A stretch of DNA of 64,000 nucleotides from Komagataeibacter saccharivorans (GCF_003207825.1 NZ_NKTY01000009.1:42896-106895), one strand, 5' to 3'; counted from the first letter of the stretch, positions 17,232 through 26,992 are shown. A program made the numbers and translations. Notes: generated by a model not told the origin, from the letters alone.

Positions 17232-20200
17232 CAGTCCTGAACCTTCTCTCGCATGACCCGGGCGTAAAGCGATGGCAGCACCAGGAGTGTAAGCAATGTG
17301 GACGTAACCAGCCCGCCGATCACCACGCTGGCCAGCGGGCGTTCGACTTCCGCCCCGGCGCTGTCCGACAACGCCATGGGGAAAAAGCCAAGGCTGGCGA
17401 CAAGGGCCGTAGCCATAACGGGACGAAAACGGGATCCGGCGGCGGCAAAGGCCGCCTGTGCTACCGCCATGCCGCCCGCGCGCAGGGCTGCGATTTCGCT
17501 GACCAGCACCACCCCGTTTAGGATCGCCACGCCAAACAGTGCAATAAAGCCGATGCCTGCAGAAATGCTGAATGGCAGGCCGCGCAGTGTCAGCGCCACG
17601 ATGCCGCCGGTCGCCGCCACCGGCAGGTTGATGAATACCAGAAGCGCCGGCCGAACCGCGCCAAACGCCACCACCAGCAGGGCAAAGATCAGGCCAAGGG
17701 CAATGGGCAGGACGATCTCCAGCCGCAGCACCGCTGATTGCAGGTTACGGAACTGGCCATCCCACTGCATGGTATAGCCTGCGGGCAGTTTTACGTCCCG
17801 CATCACGCGGGCCTGTGCTTCGGCCACGTAGGACGCAAGATCGCGCCCGCGCACATTGGCCTGCACCACCATGCGCCGACGCACCCGGTCCCGGCTTATA
17901 CGCGGCGGGCCATCGACTTCATGCACATGCGCCACCTGTGAGAGCATAACACTGCCGTGCCCGTCCATGCGCTGGACCTGCAGCGCACCAATTGCGGCAG
18001 CCGAGGTCACGCGCTTCGGGTCAAGGCGCACCTGCGTGCTAATGATGGCATTGTCCACCATCACCGGCCTTGTACCGATATGTCCGCCGACTGCCTCTAC
18101 CGTATCCAGAATATCCTGCACCGCCACGTTACGGCTGGCAGCCTGCGTACGGTCGATATCGGCCACGATCAGCGGCACGGTGCCATCGCCCGCCGCCGCC
18201 ACGTCCGCCGCGCCCTTCACGCCGGACATTACGGCCACCACCCGGTCGCCCAGTTCGGCCAGCGTTGTCAGGTCATCTCCGAAGATCGAGACGGCAATCT
18301 GGGTGCGCACACCAGAGAGCAGGTCGTCCATGCGCATCTGCACCGGCTGGCTCCATGAATACAGTGCATCGGGCAGTTCGTGCCGCAGGGTGTCGTCCAT
18401 CGCGGCCACAAGCCCGGCCTGCGTGCGGGCGGTTTTCCATGTGGAGGGTGGGTTGAGAAAGACGAAGCTGTCGGTCTCGTTTACCCCCATCGGATCGGTC
18501 GGGATGGCGGATGTGCCGGTATTGCTGATCACCGTCCTGACCTCGGGGAAGCGGCGCAGGATCTGCTCCTGCTTCGTGACCGACGCCAGCACGGTGTCGA
18601 GCGCGGCCGAGGGCAGCCGCGTGGTGGTGACCGCAAGTGCCCCTTCATCAAGCTGGGGTATGAATTCACCCCCCAGTCGTGTGGCAAGAACAGCCGATAC
18701 GACCAGCACCGCGATCGTGCCGCCAAACAGGATGCCCGGATGCGTCTCGCCCCATGTCACCATGCGCGTATAGGGGCGGCGCAGCCATGCTATCAGCCGT
18801 GTATCGCCCGCAGGCTGCACCCGCCCCAGCGTCAGGCTGGCCAGCACGGGAATGCAGATGAAACAGTACGCAAGCGAGGCCAGCAGCGCCATGATGACCG
18901 TCTGCGCCATGGGGCGGAACATGTGCCCCTCGATCCCCTGCAGGGTCAGGATGGGCAGGTAAACCATGATGATGACCAGTATGGCGAACCCGACCGGACG
19001 CATGACCTGCTGTACGGACGAGACCACGAGGGGCATGAACTCCACATCCGGCTCCTCCTCCCGTCGGGAGAGGACATGCTCGATCACCACCAGCGAACCA
19101 TCGACGATCATGCCGAAGTCGATCGCGCCAAGGCTGAGCAGGTTGGCCGAAATCCCGAACTGTCGCATCCCCGCCATGGCGCAGACAAGGGCCACCGGAA
19201 TGACCGAGGCAATGACAAGGGCCGCCTGCCAGCTCCCGATTACCACCACCAGCACGCCCACCACCAGCACCGCGCCCATCAACAGGTTGTCGCGCACGGT
19301 AGCGATGGTCTGCCCGGTCAGGGTGGCGCGGGTGTAGTAGGGTTCCAGCATTACGCCTGCGGGCAGTGCCTGCCTGATACCTGGCAGGGCACGGTCAATC
19401 GCGGCAAGGGTGGCGTTGGAACTGGCCCCACTTTCCATCATCACCACGCCGATCACGATTTCGCCCTGTCCATCGCGCGTGACTGCCCCCAGCCGGGTAC
19501 GTGCGCCCGTGGTGATGCGCCCGAGGTCGCGCAGGCGTATGACCGAGCCGTCCGCATTCGTCCGCACGGCGATGTTGCCAAAATCCGCCAGACTGCCCAC
19601 CAGCCCACGCCCGACCACGCTCTGCTGTTCGGCATGATGCGTGATCCAGCCACCACCGGACGCGGCATTATTCTCATCCATCGCGCGATAGACCTCACCG
19701 ACTGAAAGATTGGCCCCGATCAGCCGTGCCGGATCGAGCGTGACTTCATAGGTTTCCTCGGCCCCGCCATTGACGTTGACATCCACCACGCCGGGAACAA
19801 GGCGCATCTGCGGCACCACGGTCCAGTTCATGATGCGGTTGAGTTCCATGAGCGAGCGCCCTGCGCCGCGGATCTGGAACTGCATGATCTCACCCATGCC
19901 GGTGGCCAGCGGCCCCATGCTGATGGTAATTCCGGGCACGGATATGTTCGAACGCGCCTGCTGCATGCGCTCGTTTACGCGGATACGGTCAAGGTTGATG
20001 TCGGTGTCATCGGCAAACTGCACATACACCACCGACACCCCGCCACGGGAGACGGAGCGCAGGTCGGTCATGCCGGGAATGCCGGTCATGCTGGCCTCGA
20101 CGGGAAAGGTGATGAGTTTCTCCACTTCCTCCGTCGCAAGGCCGGGCGCGACGACCGAGACAAGCACCTGGCGGGGCGAGATATCGGGCACCGCCTCCAC

Positions 20201-20308
20201 CGGCAGGCCCAGCACCGTCATGATGCCAGCCGCCAGCAGCACGAAAAGTCCGCCCAGAACCAGCATACGCGCACGTAGCAGGGCTTCAAGATACCTGCGC
20301 GCCATCAC
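17231..20308 (-). CDS. Heavy-metal RND efflux pump permease (CzcA-like)
   Basis: A 1025-residue proton-driven trimeric pump of the HME-RND class with 12 membrane helices and two large periplasmic loops. The TM4 motif reads AIDFGMIVDGSLVVIEH; the DFG...DG...E pattern is that of CzcA/CnrA-type pumps for Co/Zn/Ni/Cd rather than the Cu/Ag CusA pattern. Conserved parts include PVEAVPDISPRQV at the start, GGEFIPQLDEGAL in the second half and MATALVASLGFFPMALS near the end. It overlaps the adaptor gene by 4 bases and the regulator by 1 base. The divalent-metal call follows from the motif and is an inference. Confidence 0.92.
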   Translation of the reverse strand: MMARRYLEALLRARMLVLGGLFVLLAAGIMTVLGLPVEAVPDISPRQVLVSVVAPGLATEEVEKLITFPVEASMTGIPGMTDLRSVSRGGVSVVYVQFADDTDINLDRIRVNERMQQARSNISVPGITISMGPLATGMGEIMQFQIRGAGRSLMELNRIMNWTVVPQMRLVPGVVDVNVNGGAEETYEVTLDPARLIGANLSVGEVYRAMDENNAASGGGWITHHAEQQSVVGRGLVGSLADFGNIAVRTNADGSVIRLRDLGRITTGARTRLGAVTRDGQGEIVIGVVMMESGASSNATLAAIDRALPGIRQALPAGVMLEPYYTRATLTGQTIATVRDNLLMGAVLVVGVLVVVIGSWQAALVIASVIPVALVCAMAGMRQFGISANLLSLGAIDFGMIVDGSLVVIEHVLSRREEEPDVEFMPLVVSSVQQVMRPVGFAILVIIMVYLPILTLQGIEGHMFRPMAQTVIMALLASLAYCFICIPVLASLTLGRVQPAGDTRLIAWLRRPYTRMVTWGETHPGILFGGTIAVLVVSAVLATRLGGEFIPQLDEGALAVTTTRLPSAALDTVLASVTKQEQILRRFPEVRTVISNTGTSAIPTDPMGVNETDSFVFLNPPSTWKTARTQAGLVAAMDDTLRHELPDALYSWSQPVQMRMDDLLSGVRTQIAVSIFGDDLTTLAELGDRVVAVMSGVKGAADVAAAGDGTVPLIVADIDRTQAASRNVAVQDILDTVEAVGGHIGTRPVMVDNAIISTQVRLDPKRVTSAAAIGALQVQRMDGHGSVMLSQVAHVHEVDGPPRISRDRVRRRMVVQANVRGRDLASYVAEAQARVMRDVKLPAGYTMQWDGQFRNLQSAVLRLEIVLPIALGLIFALLVVAFGAVRPALLVFINLPVAATGGIVALTLRGLPFSISAGIGFIALFGVAILNGVVLVSEIAALRAGGMAVAQAAFAAAGSRFRPVMATALVASLGFFPMALSDSAGAEVERPLASVVIGGLVTSTLLTLLVLPSLYARVMREKVQD

Positions 20309-21456
20309 TCGGCATCCATCCCGGCAAGGCCGATGACCGAACGCAGGGCGAAACTGCCGTGCCCTACGACCGGCTCGCCCCCTTTCAGGCCGGAGCGGAT
20401 GACTGCCCGTGTTCCGTCATCCAGCGCCACATCGACCACGACGGGCCGGTAATCGGTTTCGCTCACCCGCACGAACACGATGCTATGCCCGTCAATCTGC
20501 TGGCAGGCTTCGGACGGCACGACAATGCCCGCAACGCTGTCGCGCTGTGCCAGTGTTGCATCCAGCACCATGCCGGGCATCAGTGCGCCGGCAGGGTTGG
20601 GCACAGTGCTTATGACCCGGACCAGCCCGGTCAGCGGACTGGCCATGCCATCCACCGTATTGATACGCGACGTGAACGGGCCATCTGCCGCCTGCGTCAC
20701 CTGCAGCCCGCCCGGCGCAATCCGCGCCGCCTGATCGGGCGGGATATCGGAGACAAGCCATATGCCGGACAGGTCCGCCACGGTCGCCACGTCCATGGTC
20801 GGGTCCATGTCGCCCGCCACCGACGTATTGATTGCCTGCACCATGCCATCAACAGGGGAAATCAGGGTCGAGGTCTCGTCTTCCGTGCCCTGGCTGTCCT
20901 GTTCCGATGATGAATTGAACTCTTCCGCGAAACGGTGGCCCAGCGTGTCCACGTCCGCCTGTCGCGCGCGCATTGTGGCATCAGCCTGCGCCAGTGCATC
21001 CTGCCTGCGGCGCAGTTCGGCCATCGACAGACTTTCGCCCGCCAGTGCCTTTGCCCGTTGCACGGCGCCCGCCGCATCGCTCCGGGCCGCGATGGCAGCG
21101 GTGAGTGCCGCACGCATCTGGACCGCCTGCAGGCGCGCGACATGCAGGGAATGGTCCTGATAACGCAGCAGCGACTGTCCTCGCCGCACGGGTGTTCCCG
21201 GCTGCACCAGCACCACCAGCACCTTGCCGCTGCCAGCGGGGTGGATATGCACGACCCGGGTCGTATCAGGCATGACCCGGCTTATGACCGGCAGCATGGG
21301 CGCAACCCTGCCGGGTACTGCCGTGGCGATGGTAATACCCTCGTTTACTACGGCAGCCCCATCCAGTTTCACGACAGGAGGCAATGCCCCGTCCGTGGCA
21401 TGGGCTGGCGGGCAGGACAGGCCCAGGATGAACAGGGCAGGGGTGAGCCGCTTCAC
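20305..21456 (-). CDS. RND efflux periplasmic adaptor (CzcB-like), GTG start
   Basis: A 383-residue membrane fusion protein. The start is read as GTG at 21456, because the following residues KRLTPALFILGLSCPPAHA make a signal peptide and because GTGA overlaps the upstream stop by 4 bases; a longer ATG version lies inside the neighbouring gene. Features in order are a beta-barrel-like start, a lipoyl half (HPAGSGKVLVVLVQPGTPVRRGQ), an alpha-helical hairpin (about 100-175), a second lipoyl half (ISPVDGMVQAINTSVAGDMD) and C-terminal barrel and membrane-proximal domains. No His-rich metal-binding extension is seen. Confidence 0.9.
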   Translation of the reverse strand: MKRLTPALFILGLSCPPAHATDGALPPVVKLDGAAVVNEGITIATAVPGRVAPMLPVISRVMPDTTRVVHIHPAGSGKVLVVLVQPGTPVRRGQSLLRYQDHSLHVARLQAVQMRAALTAAIAARSDAAGAVQRAKALAGESLSMAELRRRQDALAQADATMRARQADVDTLGHRFAEEFNSSSEQDSQGTEDETSTLISPVDGMVQAINTSVAGDMDPTMDVATVADLSGIWLVSDIPPDQAARIAPGGLQVTQAADGPFTSRINTVDGMASPLTGLVRVISTVPNPAGALMPGMVLDATLAQRDSVAGIVVPSEACQQIDGHSIVFVRVSETDYRPVVVDVALDDGTRAVIRSGLKGGEPVVGHGSFALRSVIGLAGMDAE

Positions 21457-22706
21457 GGTACGATCCCGGTTGCGATCAGCATGCGGATGCTGGCGACATG
21501 CCATTCCACCTCGGCCCGGGCGCTGGCCAGCCGGGTATTGGCTGCCGTTTGCCGGGCGGCAAGTGCCGTATCCAGGCTGGCTTCGCCCAACCGCCAGGCC
21601 CGTTCCTGCGCCTTGGCCCGCTTCTCCATGTTTTCGGCTGCGGTGCGGGTGGCCTGCCGCGCGGTGGTGGCTGCAATCAGACGTTCACGTACCCGCATCA
21701 TTTCCAGATGCACCATGCGCCGCGCCTGCGTTTCCTGACTGGTAGCCGAAGCCAGCCGGTTGCGTGCTTCGGCCATGATGGGCGTGTTGCGGACCTCGCT
21801 GGGCAGGGGAATGCTGAAATTCAGCCCCACGCGGTCATCCCATGGGCTGCCGTACTGCTTTTCATGGATCGCATCCACGCCGATTTCCGGGTTGGGCATG
21901 AAAGAACGGTGCGCCAGCTTCATGTTAGCCTCAGCAGCTTCAACATTGCGATGCGCGACCTGTATGCGGGGATCATTGTCCTCCATGTCACAGGGCGCGA
22001 TAAAACGGGCATGGGTGACGTCGCCTGCCCCATAACGCGCAAGATCCGGCACAACCGGACGGCCGAGGAGCACCTCCAGTGCAGCGGCTGCATTGTCGGC
22101 CTCCTCCTGCGCCAGGGCCAGTTCATTACGCGCGTTCTCCACTGCCGCCTGCGCCATCTGACCATCGGCCGAGGCCAGTTCGCCATCATGAACCGCCTGT
22201 GTTGCGCTGGTGGCCATACGTGCTGTCACATCATACAGGGTATGGGCCACATCCACCCGCGTACGGGCGATCAGGGCGGCGGCACCCGCATCAAGCACCC
22301 GGATGGACAGCGCCATGTGTTCGACATTGAGTTGTTCATCAAGCGATGCGGCTTCCGCACTTGCAACCTGTTGCGTGGCACTACCCTGTCCCGGCAGCCA
22401 TAGCGGCACGGACACCCCACCCTGATACGTTGTATAGCCTTCGTTACTGCCAAGCATGTGGTCATCCATGTATTCACCCGACAGGGTCGGGCCACCGGCA
22501 AACCATGACCCTGCCGCACTCGCGCGGGCACGGGCGGAATGGTGGCCGACCTGCAGTTCGGTGCGGACCGGATCGATCGCCCACGCCATGCTGACGGCTT
22601 CATGGAAGGACGGGCCGGACCGGGGCACCTGAGCCCGGGCCAGCACCCCCCATGTCAGGGCACCGGTCATGACTACCGACAGGAGGGCGCGCATGACGCG
22701 CTTCAT
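21453..22706 (-). CDS. RND efflux outer-membrane channel (CzcC-like)
   Basis: A 417-residue TolC-family protein with signal peptide (LLSVVMTGALTWGVLARA). The helical repeats typical of OEP proteins follow, including ASAEAASLDEQLNVEH, HRNVEAAEANMKLAHRSFMPNPEIGVD and LNFSIPLPSEVRN. There is no lipobox. It is the second gene of the efflux operon, 11 bases after the small periplasmic protein gene and overlapping the adaptor by 4 bases. It forms the exit duct of the metal pump. Confidence 0.9.
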   Translation of the reverse strand: MKRVMRALLSVVMTGALTWGVLARAQVPRSGPSFHEAVSMAWAIDPVRTELQVGHHSARARASAAGSWFAGGPTLSGEYMDDHMLGSNEGYTTYQGGVSVPLWLPGQGSATQQVASAEAASLDEQLNVEHMALSIRVLDAGAAALIARTRVDVAHTLYDVTARMATSATQAVHDGELASADGQMAQAAVENARNELALAQEEADNAAAALEVLLGRPVVPDLARYGAGDVTHARFIAPCDMEDNDPRIQVAHRNVEAAEANMKLAHRSFMPNPEIGVDAIHEKQYGSPWDDRVGLNFSIPLPSEVRNTPIMAEARNRLASATSQETQARRMVHLEMMRVRERLIAATTARQATRTAAENMEKRAKAQERAWRLGEASLDTALAARQTAANTRLASARAEVEWHVASIRMLIATGIVP

Positions 22707-22717
22707 GCTTCAGGCCC

Positions 22718-23194
22718 TCATGGAATGACGGGACCACCATGGCTGATCCGTGCGGCCAGGTCACTCCACAGTCGCGCCATCATGAGGTTGATGGAGGACG
22801 AAACCGAAAAGGGAGACTGGGACCGCGCCAGGGGGGAGAGGGACATGCGCTCCCCTATGACAAAATGCCCCTGCGAGAACAGCCTGGCGGAAATCGATCC
22901 CTGCTGCCCCTGTCCCATGGGCCTCATAACGGAAATACGCAGATGAGGTGCTGGCTCAGCGATAAGGCTGAATGCGTGCAGTTCAGCCTCATCAGACGGG
23001 CACGCCACACCCTGCAGTACGACATCGCGCAGTACGGAATGGGGATATCCGCCATACATACCGTCCACATGCAGGCGGATGCCCTGCTGGACTGTCATGC
23101 ATATGCCTTCCGTCCCGCTATCTGCCCGGGTAGGCGACATTATCAGAAAGAAAATACAGGCTGTATACAGGCTGCCGTACAATATCCTTCGCAT
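22718..23194 (-). CDS. Hypothetical periplasmic protein, first gene of metal-efflux operon
   Basis: A 158-residue protein not recognised as a known family. It begins with a signal peptide (RRILYGSLYTACIFFLIMSPTRA). The mature part is about 130 residues with three segments, CMTVQQGIRLHVDGMYGG, YPHSVLRDVVLQGVACPS and APHLRISVMRPMG. It has two cysteines that could pair. It reads from a probable promoter carrying a Fur-like site and is followed after 11 bases by the czcC-like gene, so it belongs to the pump operon. A periplasmic metal chaperone or sensor role, like small proteins that lead cnr/czc operons, is a guess from position. Confidence 0.65.
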   Translation of the reverse strand: MRRILYGSLYTACIFFLIMSPTRADSGTEGICMTVQQGIRLHVDGMYGGYPHSVLRDVVLQGVACPSDEAELHAFSLIAEPAPHLRISVMRPMGQGQQGSISARLFSQGHFVIGERMSLSPLARSQSPFSVSSSINLMMARLWSDLAARISHGGPVIP

Positions 23195-23315
23195 AATACG
23201 CGTCTGTTTCCTGTAAAACGTATAATTCCTGCCATCACGACGATGACTTCCTACCGATAACAGAGAAACCTGACGTGAACCTGAACATGTCATCTACGAA
23301 ATAAATTTATATTAT

Positions 23316-23334
23316 GAAAATGATTATCGTTCTG
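23316..23334. promoter_or_regulatory. Fur-like box upstream of the metal-efflux operon
   Basis: The 19 bases around AATGATTATCGTT match the classical Fur consensus at about 14 of 19 positions. The site lies some 120 bases before the start of the efflux operon at 23194 and is surrounded by AT-rich DNA. Iron or manganese control of the pump is inferred. Confidence 0.45.
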
Positions 23335-23812
23335 ATATTTTTGCAGGATTTACGGATGGAAATTCATCAATAAAATATAATATTAGATAATTTTTAGGTG
23401 TTTTATAAATAATTGTAAATTGCGTACAAATATTAATAATAAACATTACCTGGAGAACGGACGGACTGACAGGACACATACCTATTTCTTCAAATCACAT
23501 AAAATTCCCCACGAGAATATTCGCCACGTAGAAGTATTTCCGATCCATTACGGCGCGCTTTCTGATCATGTTCAGCAGCCATTCTATAAAATAGGTCGGC
23601 GCAAGATACCGGAGACCGCGAGATCCCATGCTCCTCCACATGAATGGTATCCGGCACAACGTTGTGTCTGATGTTTTCAGCGCGGGAGAATACCGCCAGA
23701 TTTTTTGATGCTGTAACGAATAATCCGCAATCGCCCCACAACCCCAACCCGCCCATAACACAAGCCACAATGATGTCGGGCCAGCCTGTAGCCTCTACAA
23801 GGTCAAGACAGA
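23335..23812. other. AT-rich intergenic region, no supported gene
   Basis: Only short open frames with no recognisable domain are present on either strand. The right end runs into a degraded merR gene. Confidence 0.45.
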
Positions 23813-24055
23813 ATGCCGCAGGACCATATAACCGACACGAAGGGGGAAACCATCCGCTATTATGAACGTGCCGGTCATTGCCCTCTCCGCCTCGCCGGAA
23901 ACTTCCGCGTCTACACCTAGGGACATTTAAAGTGTCTGGGCTTTATCCGTCGTGCAAGAAAGTTAGGCTTTCCGCTAAATCAGATGCGGGTATTACTGGA
24001 TCTGCAGCACAGACGGGCTGATCCTGTAAGAGCCTTTTTGGAAATTCACGGATGA
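23813..24055 (+). pseudogene. MerR-family regulator remnant
   Basis: Read from ATG 23813, the frame gives KGETIRYYERAG ... LAGNFRVYT, a TAG stop at 23918, then GHLKCLGFIRRARKLGFP and NQMRVLLDLQ up to TGA at 24053-24055. These are the wing and second-helix signatures of MerR regulators. The start of the HTH (the usual IGELAKxTGV part) is deleted, an in-frame stop interrupts the gene and the effector part is missing. A metal-responsive MerR such as ZntR/CueR type would fit the neighbouring pump. An IS5 fragment begins directly after it. Confidence 0.7.
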
Positions 24056-24069
24056 GCGGTTCGGCGTAA

Positions 24070-24533
24070 CATGAGGCTTCCCATGGCCAGCGTTTCCGAA
24101 TGGCATTCAGGATCATCTGTCTTCCTGCACTATCTGAAATATCGGTCGGTGTCAGCCTGACCAGAAGCAGTCGGTCATCCGTATCGACCGCTATGTGCCT
24201 CTTGCGGCCAACGATCTTTCTGCCGGCGTCATAACCACGTTCTGGTGCCTTGATGCTCTGTCTGTCGATAACGCCCCCAGATGGAGTGGCCTCGCGTCCT
24301 GCGGCTTCACGATCGAGCATCAGCCTGAGGAACCATCAATAGACAACCGGCAGTATTTCCCAGCCGCCCCCTGAGCGGACAGGATAGCGCAGCGCGTTGA
24401 TGGACTCGCGAAAAGCGGTTGCCCGCTTCCGGCCACGTCGGCGCGCAGGTGGCATCAGTGGGGCTATGCGCTTCCATTCCTCATCGGTCAGATCAGATGA
24501 ATATCGTTTCGTTTTGCGCGTATTGCTGGCCAT
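24070..24533 (-). pseudogene. IS5-family transposase pseudogene (IS1031-like)
   Basis: The minus strand reads KRYSSDLTDEEWKRIAPLMPPARRRGRKR ... up to LPVVY, an in-frame TGA, then MLDREAAGREATPSGGVIDRQSIKAPERGYDAGRKIVGRKRHIAVDT (broken here into two known segments) and stops matching after RKRWPW. This is the N-terminal and central part of an IS5-group DDE transposase. About 20 residues are missing at the in-frame stop and the C-terminal third is lost. The first catalytic Asp is in the GGVIDRQSIKA segment. The element is inactive. Confidence 0.78.
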
Positions 24534-25198
24534 ACGGCCTCGTTGTGCTGGCGTCTACAACCTGCGTTTGAATCACGCTCAAACCCTCTTGAAAACCTAT
24601 TACATCAAATTTCCAAAAGGGTTCTGAGAATCCGGCTTTCAAGATGAAGACGTTCATTCTCGTAAGTTCGGTACTCCAGATGCTCTGATGCCGACTCAGT
24701 CGGAGGAGAATCCATTATTCACTTACCCAGAGTGGATCCACCAACATCACACTCCGCAGCCATGCACGTGCGTGACAGCCCAAGGCTTAATGCAATACTT
24801 ATGGCCTCGCGCTTGAAAACTTCCGTGCGCTTCATCTCGCCGGTCTCTGGATACGAGCATTAAAATGTTTGGATGACCGGCTCAAATCCGTTTCAAGTCC
24901 ACTTCGTATCTCCAGCATATAGTGCCATGCGCGCGAAGATATGGTCAGATGTCCATGAAGACTGTCATTCTGGCCAGACCTGTTCTTATTGAAAATCATT
25001 TATATAAACAATCAGATGTCTGCGTAATGCATTCGGCGCAACGGGTTGACCAACACAAAGTCGTCAGAAGGCCGCATTTAACGCGTGACTGCGCGCCAGA
25101 GCAATCTTGTCTTTGCAAAAAAGAAAAACATGCCTTAGAAGCTTTAATCTAAACTATTATGATATAACATCGATTTATGATAATCTGCATCATACGGT
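24534..25198. other. Intergenic region after the broken IS5, no supported gene
   Basis: About 660 bases with stops in all frames and no domain recognised. Base composition varies sharply, as in scrambled insertion-element debris. The last 60 bases are AT-rich and should hold the promoter of the marR gene at 25199. Confidence 0.4.
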
Positions 25199-25744
25199 AT
25201 GGAACAGACAATGCCTGTGCACTCATCGCTCGCAGCAAACTCCGCCAAGCATAAGGAGAACACGCAAAAATCAGTCGACAAGATGGCACTGAGAGTCTGG
25301 ATCCGGATGTTTGCCTGCACCCAGCTGGTTGAAAAGCGCGTACGCAAGCTTTTGCGGAAAAAGTACAATACTACCCTGCCGCGCTTTGATGTTCTTGCCC
25401 AGCTTGATTCCAGCAACGGAACGCTCTCGATGGGCGACCTGTCCCAGCGCCTGATGGTCACCACGGGCAACGTGACCGGGCTGATCGACCTTATGGAACA
25501 GGAAGGGCTGGTTGAACGTCACCCTCATCCCACCGACCGGCGCAGCACGCTGGTGCAGATGACCGCGCTGGGTGAACAGCTCTGTTCAACCGCCATGCCT
25601 GCCCATCAGGAATGGATACAGGAAATGCTGAAAGGCATGACCGAGGATGAACTGTCCCAGCTTCACCAGTTGCTGGGCAAAACCAAGGCAGTCATTGCGG
25701 CAAGGGAAGAGCAATGGGAACAGAAACGGACAAGAGCAGAATGA
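25199..25744 (+). CDS. MarR family transcriptional regulator
   Basis: A 181-residue winged-helix regulator. The core is LPRFDVLAQLDSSNGTLSM, GDLSQRLMVTTGNVTGLIDLMEQEGLVERHPHPTDRRST and LVQMTALGEQL, with flanking dimer helices. The DxRxxxV/L-type wing (TDRRSTLVQMT) is well conserved. Its stop overlaps the start of the thioesterase gene (ATGA), so the two are co-transcribed. Such MarR-thioesterase pairs often accompany aromatic acyl-CoA pathways and respond to the CoA thioester; here that is inferred from the catabolic island 2 kb away. Confidence 0.9.
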   Translation: MEQTMPVHSSLAANSAKHKENTQKSVDKMALRVWIRMFACTQLVEKRVRKLLRKKYNTTLPRFDVLAQLDSSNGTLSMGDLSQRLMVTTGNVTGLIDLMEQEGLVERHPHPTDRRSTLVQMTALGEQLCSTAMPAHQEWIQEMLKGMTEDELSQLHQLLGKTKAVIAAREEQWEQKRTRAE

Positions 25745-26151
25745 TGACGGAACAGATCGCGCAGGCACATAACGAGACACCGGCCGATGAAACGCCGGCA
25801 GAACTGGTACTACGGGTCATGACCATGCCAGCCGACCTGAACGGGGCGGGCAGCATATTCGGTGGCTGGATCATGGCGCGCCTTGACCAGGCGGCTGGCC
25901 TTGCCGGCGGCAGCGCCAGTTCGGGAAACGTGACGACGGTCGCGGTCAAGGAACTGCTGTTCCTCCACCCCGTGTATCCGCATCAGGATGTAAAGGTCTA
26001 TGCCCGGCTGCTCAGGACGGGGCGTACGTCCATGCATTTCCATCTGGAAATGTGGGCGGCGGATCTGGGCAAAGCGGAATCTATCCAGTGCGCCACGGCT
26101 ACATTCGTGGTGGTGGCTGTCGATGCGAAGGGAAAGCCTAGGTTCTGTTGA
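25741..26151 (+). CDS. Acyl-CoA thioesterase (YciA-like hotdog), 3' end altered by IS
   Basis: A 136-residue hotdog thioesterase. It carries the motif LNGAGSIFGGWIMARLDQAAGLAG (helix with the catalytic Asp), VTTVAVKELLFLHPVYPHQDVK and the C-terminal FVVVAVDAKGKPR. ATG 25741 overlaps the MarR stop. An IS5 element begins at 26141, so the final codons and the stop come from the IS (ending PR-FC). Removing both following IS elements and their TA duplications restores PR-AC-stop, so only the last residues differ and the enzyme is probably intact. It likely releases dead-end aromatic or acyl-CoA esters. Confidence 0.85.
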   Translation: MMTEQIAQAHNETPADETPAELVLRVMTMPADLNGAGSIFGGWIMARLDQAAGLAGGSASSGNVTTVAVKELLFLHPVYPHQDVKVYARLLRTGRTSMHFHLEMWAADLGKAESIQCATATFVVVAVDAKGKPRFC

Positions 26152-26989
26152 CAAAAGGTCTTTTCAGACTGGCTTGGACGTGATTCAACGTTGGTCTTTG
26201 CGGAGACCTGTGGATGCGTGGCGACCTGACGGACGAGGAATGGGCGATCATTGGCGGCCTACTGCCGCCTGAACGTGGCCGCTGGTCACGACCGGCACAG
26301 GATAACCGTCTGTTTCTCAATGGAATGCTTTATGTCCTGCGTGTCGGTTGCCCATGGCGGGACATGCATGAACGCTACGGAAAATGGAACTCGGTCTATG
26401 TGCGGTTCCGTCGGTGGGCAGAGCAAGGTGTCTGGGACGCTCTGCTGGAAACGCTGGTCGAACTTGGTCTGACCGATGACTGGCAGCACATGATCGACAG
26501 CACGGCCGTTCGGGCTCACAGCCAGGCGGCTGGCGCAAAAGGGGGACACACAAGGAAGGTTTTGGTCGAAGCCGCGGCGGCTTTACGAGCGAGATCCACA
26601 CCCGTGCTGACGGTCAGGGACGCCCTCTTGGCTTCGACCTGACGGGGGGTAAAGTTTCTGATTATTCCGGCGCTGATGCCCTGATGGACCTGCCGGTCGT
26701 GACACCGCGCCGACTTCTGGCCGACAAGGGGTATGATAGTGACAGGATACGGGAGAACCTGCTTTTTCGAGGCATTCTTCCTGCTATCCCACCGCGTTTA
26801 AATCGCACAGAGGATATTCCCTGCGACTTCCGTCGTTATCGGGATCGAAACCGTATCGAGCGGATGTTTAACAAACTGAAGCAGTTCCGACGTATCGCCA
26901 CACGATATGACAAGACAAGAAAATCATTTCTCGCCTTTCTTAACCTCGCAGCCGTAAAATTGTGGCTACCGTCTTTTGTCAACAGAACC
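26141..26989 (+). mobile_element. IS5-family (IS427-like) insertion sequence, complete
   Basis: The ends are inverted repeats of GGTTCTGTTGACAAAAG (left from 26141, right complement ending 26989), with TA on both sides (26139-26140, 26990-26991) as target duplication. It is 849 bases long and carries one transposase in two overlapping frames. It is inserted at the 3' end of the thioesterase gene. Confidence 0.88.
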
Positions 26990-26992
26990 TAG
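26214..26992 (+). CDS. IS5-family transposase made by -1 frameshift
   Basis: The first frame gives RGDLTDEEWAIIGGLLPPER ... MIDSTAVRAHSQAAGAKGG and would end at 26642. Homology continues in the -1 frame from the AAAAGGGGG run near 26536 with GFGRSRGGFTSEIHTRADG, LADKGYDSD and NRIERMFNKLKQFRRIATRYDK, so both halves of the DDE transposase are present. This is the programmed frameshift layout of the IS427 group. The stop codon TAG at 26990-26992 uses bases of the target duplication. It appears functional. Confidence 0.85.

Noticed and set aside
18380..19705. Long plus-strand open frame opposite the RND pump gene
   Set aside because: The pump gene has full-length homology on the other strand; this frame is very rich in Gly, His and Arg and has no domain.
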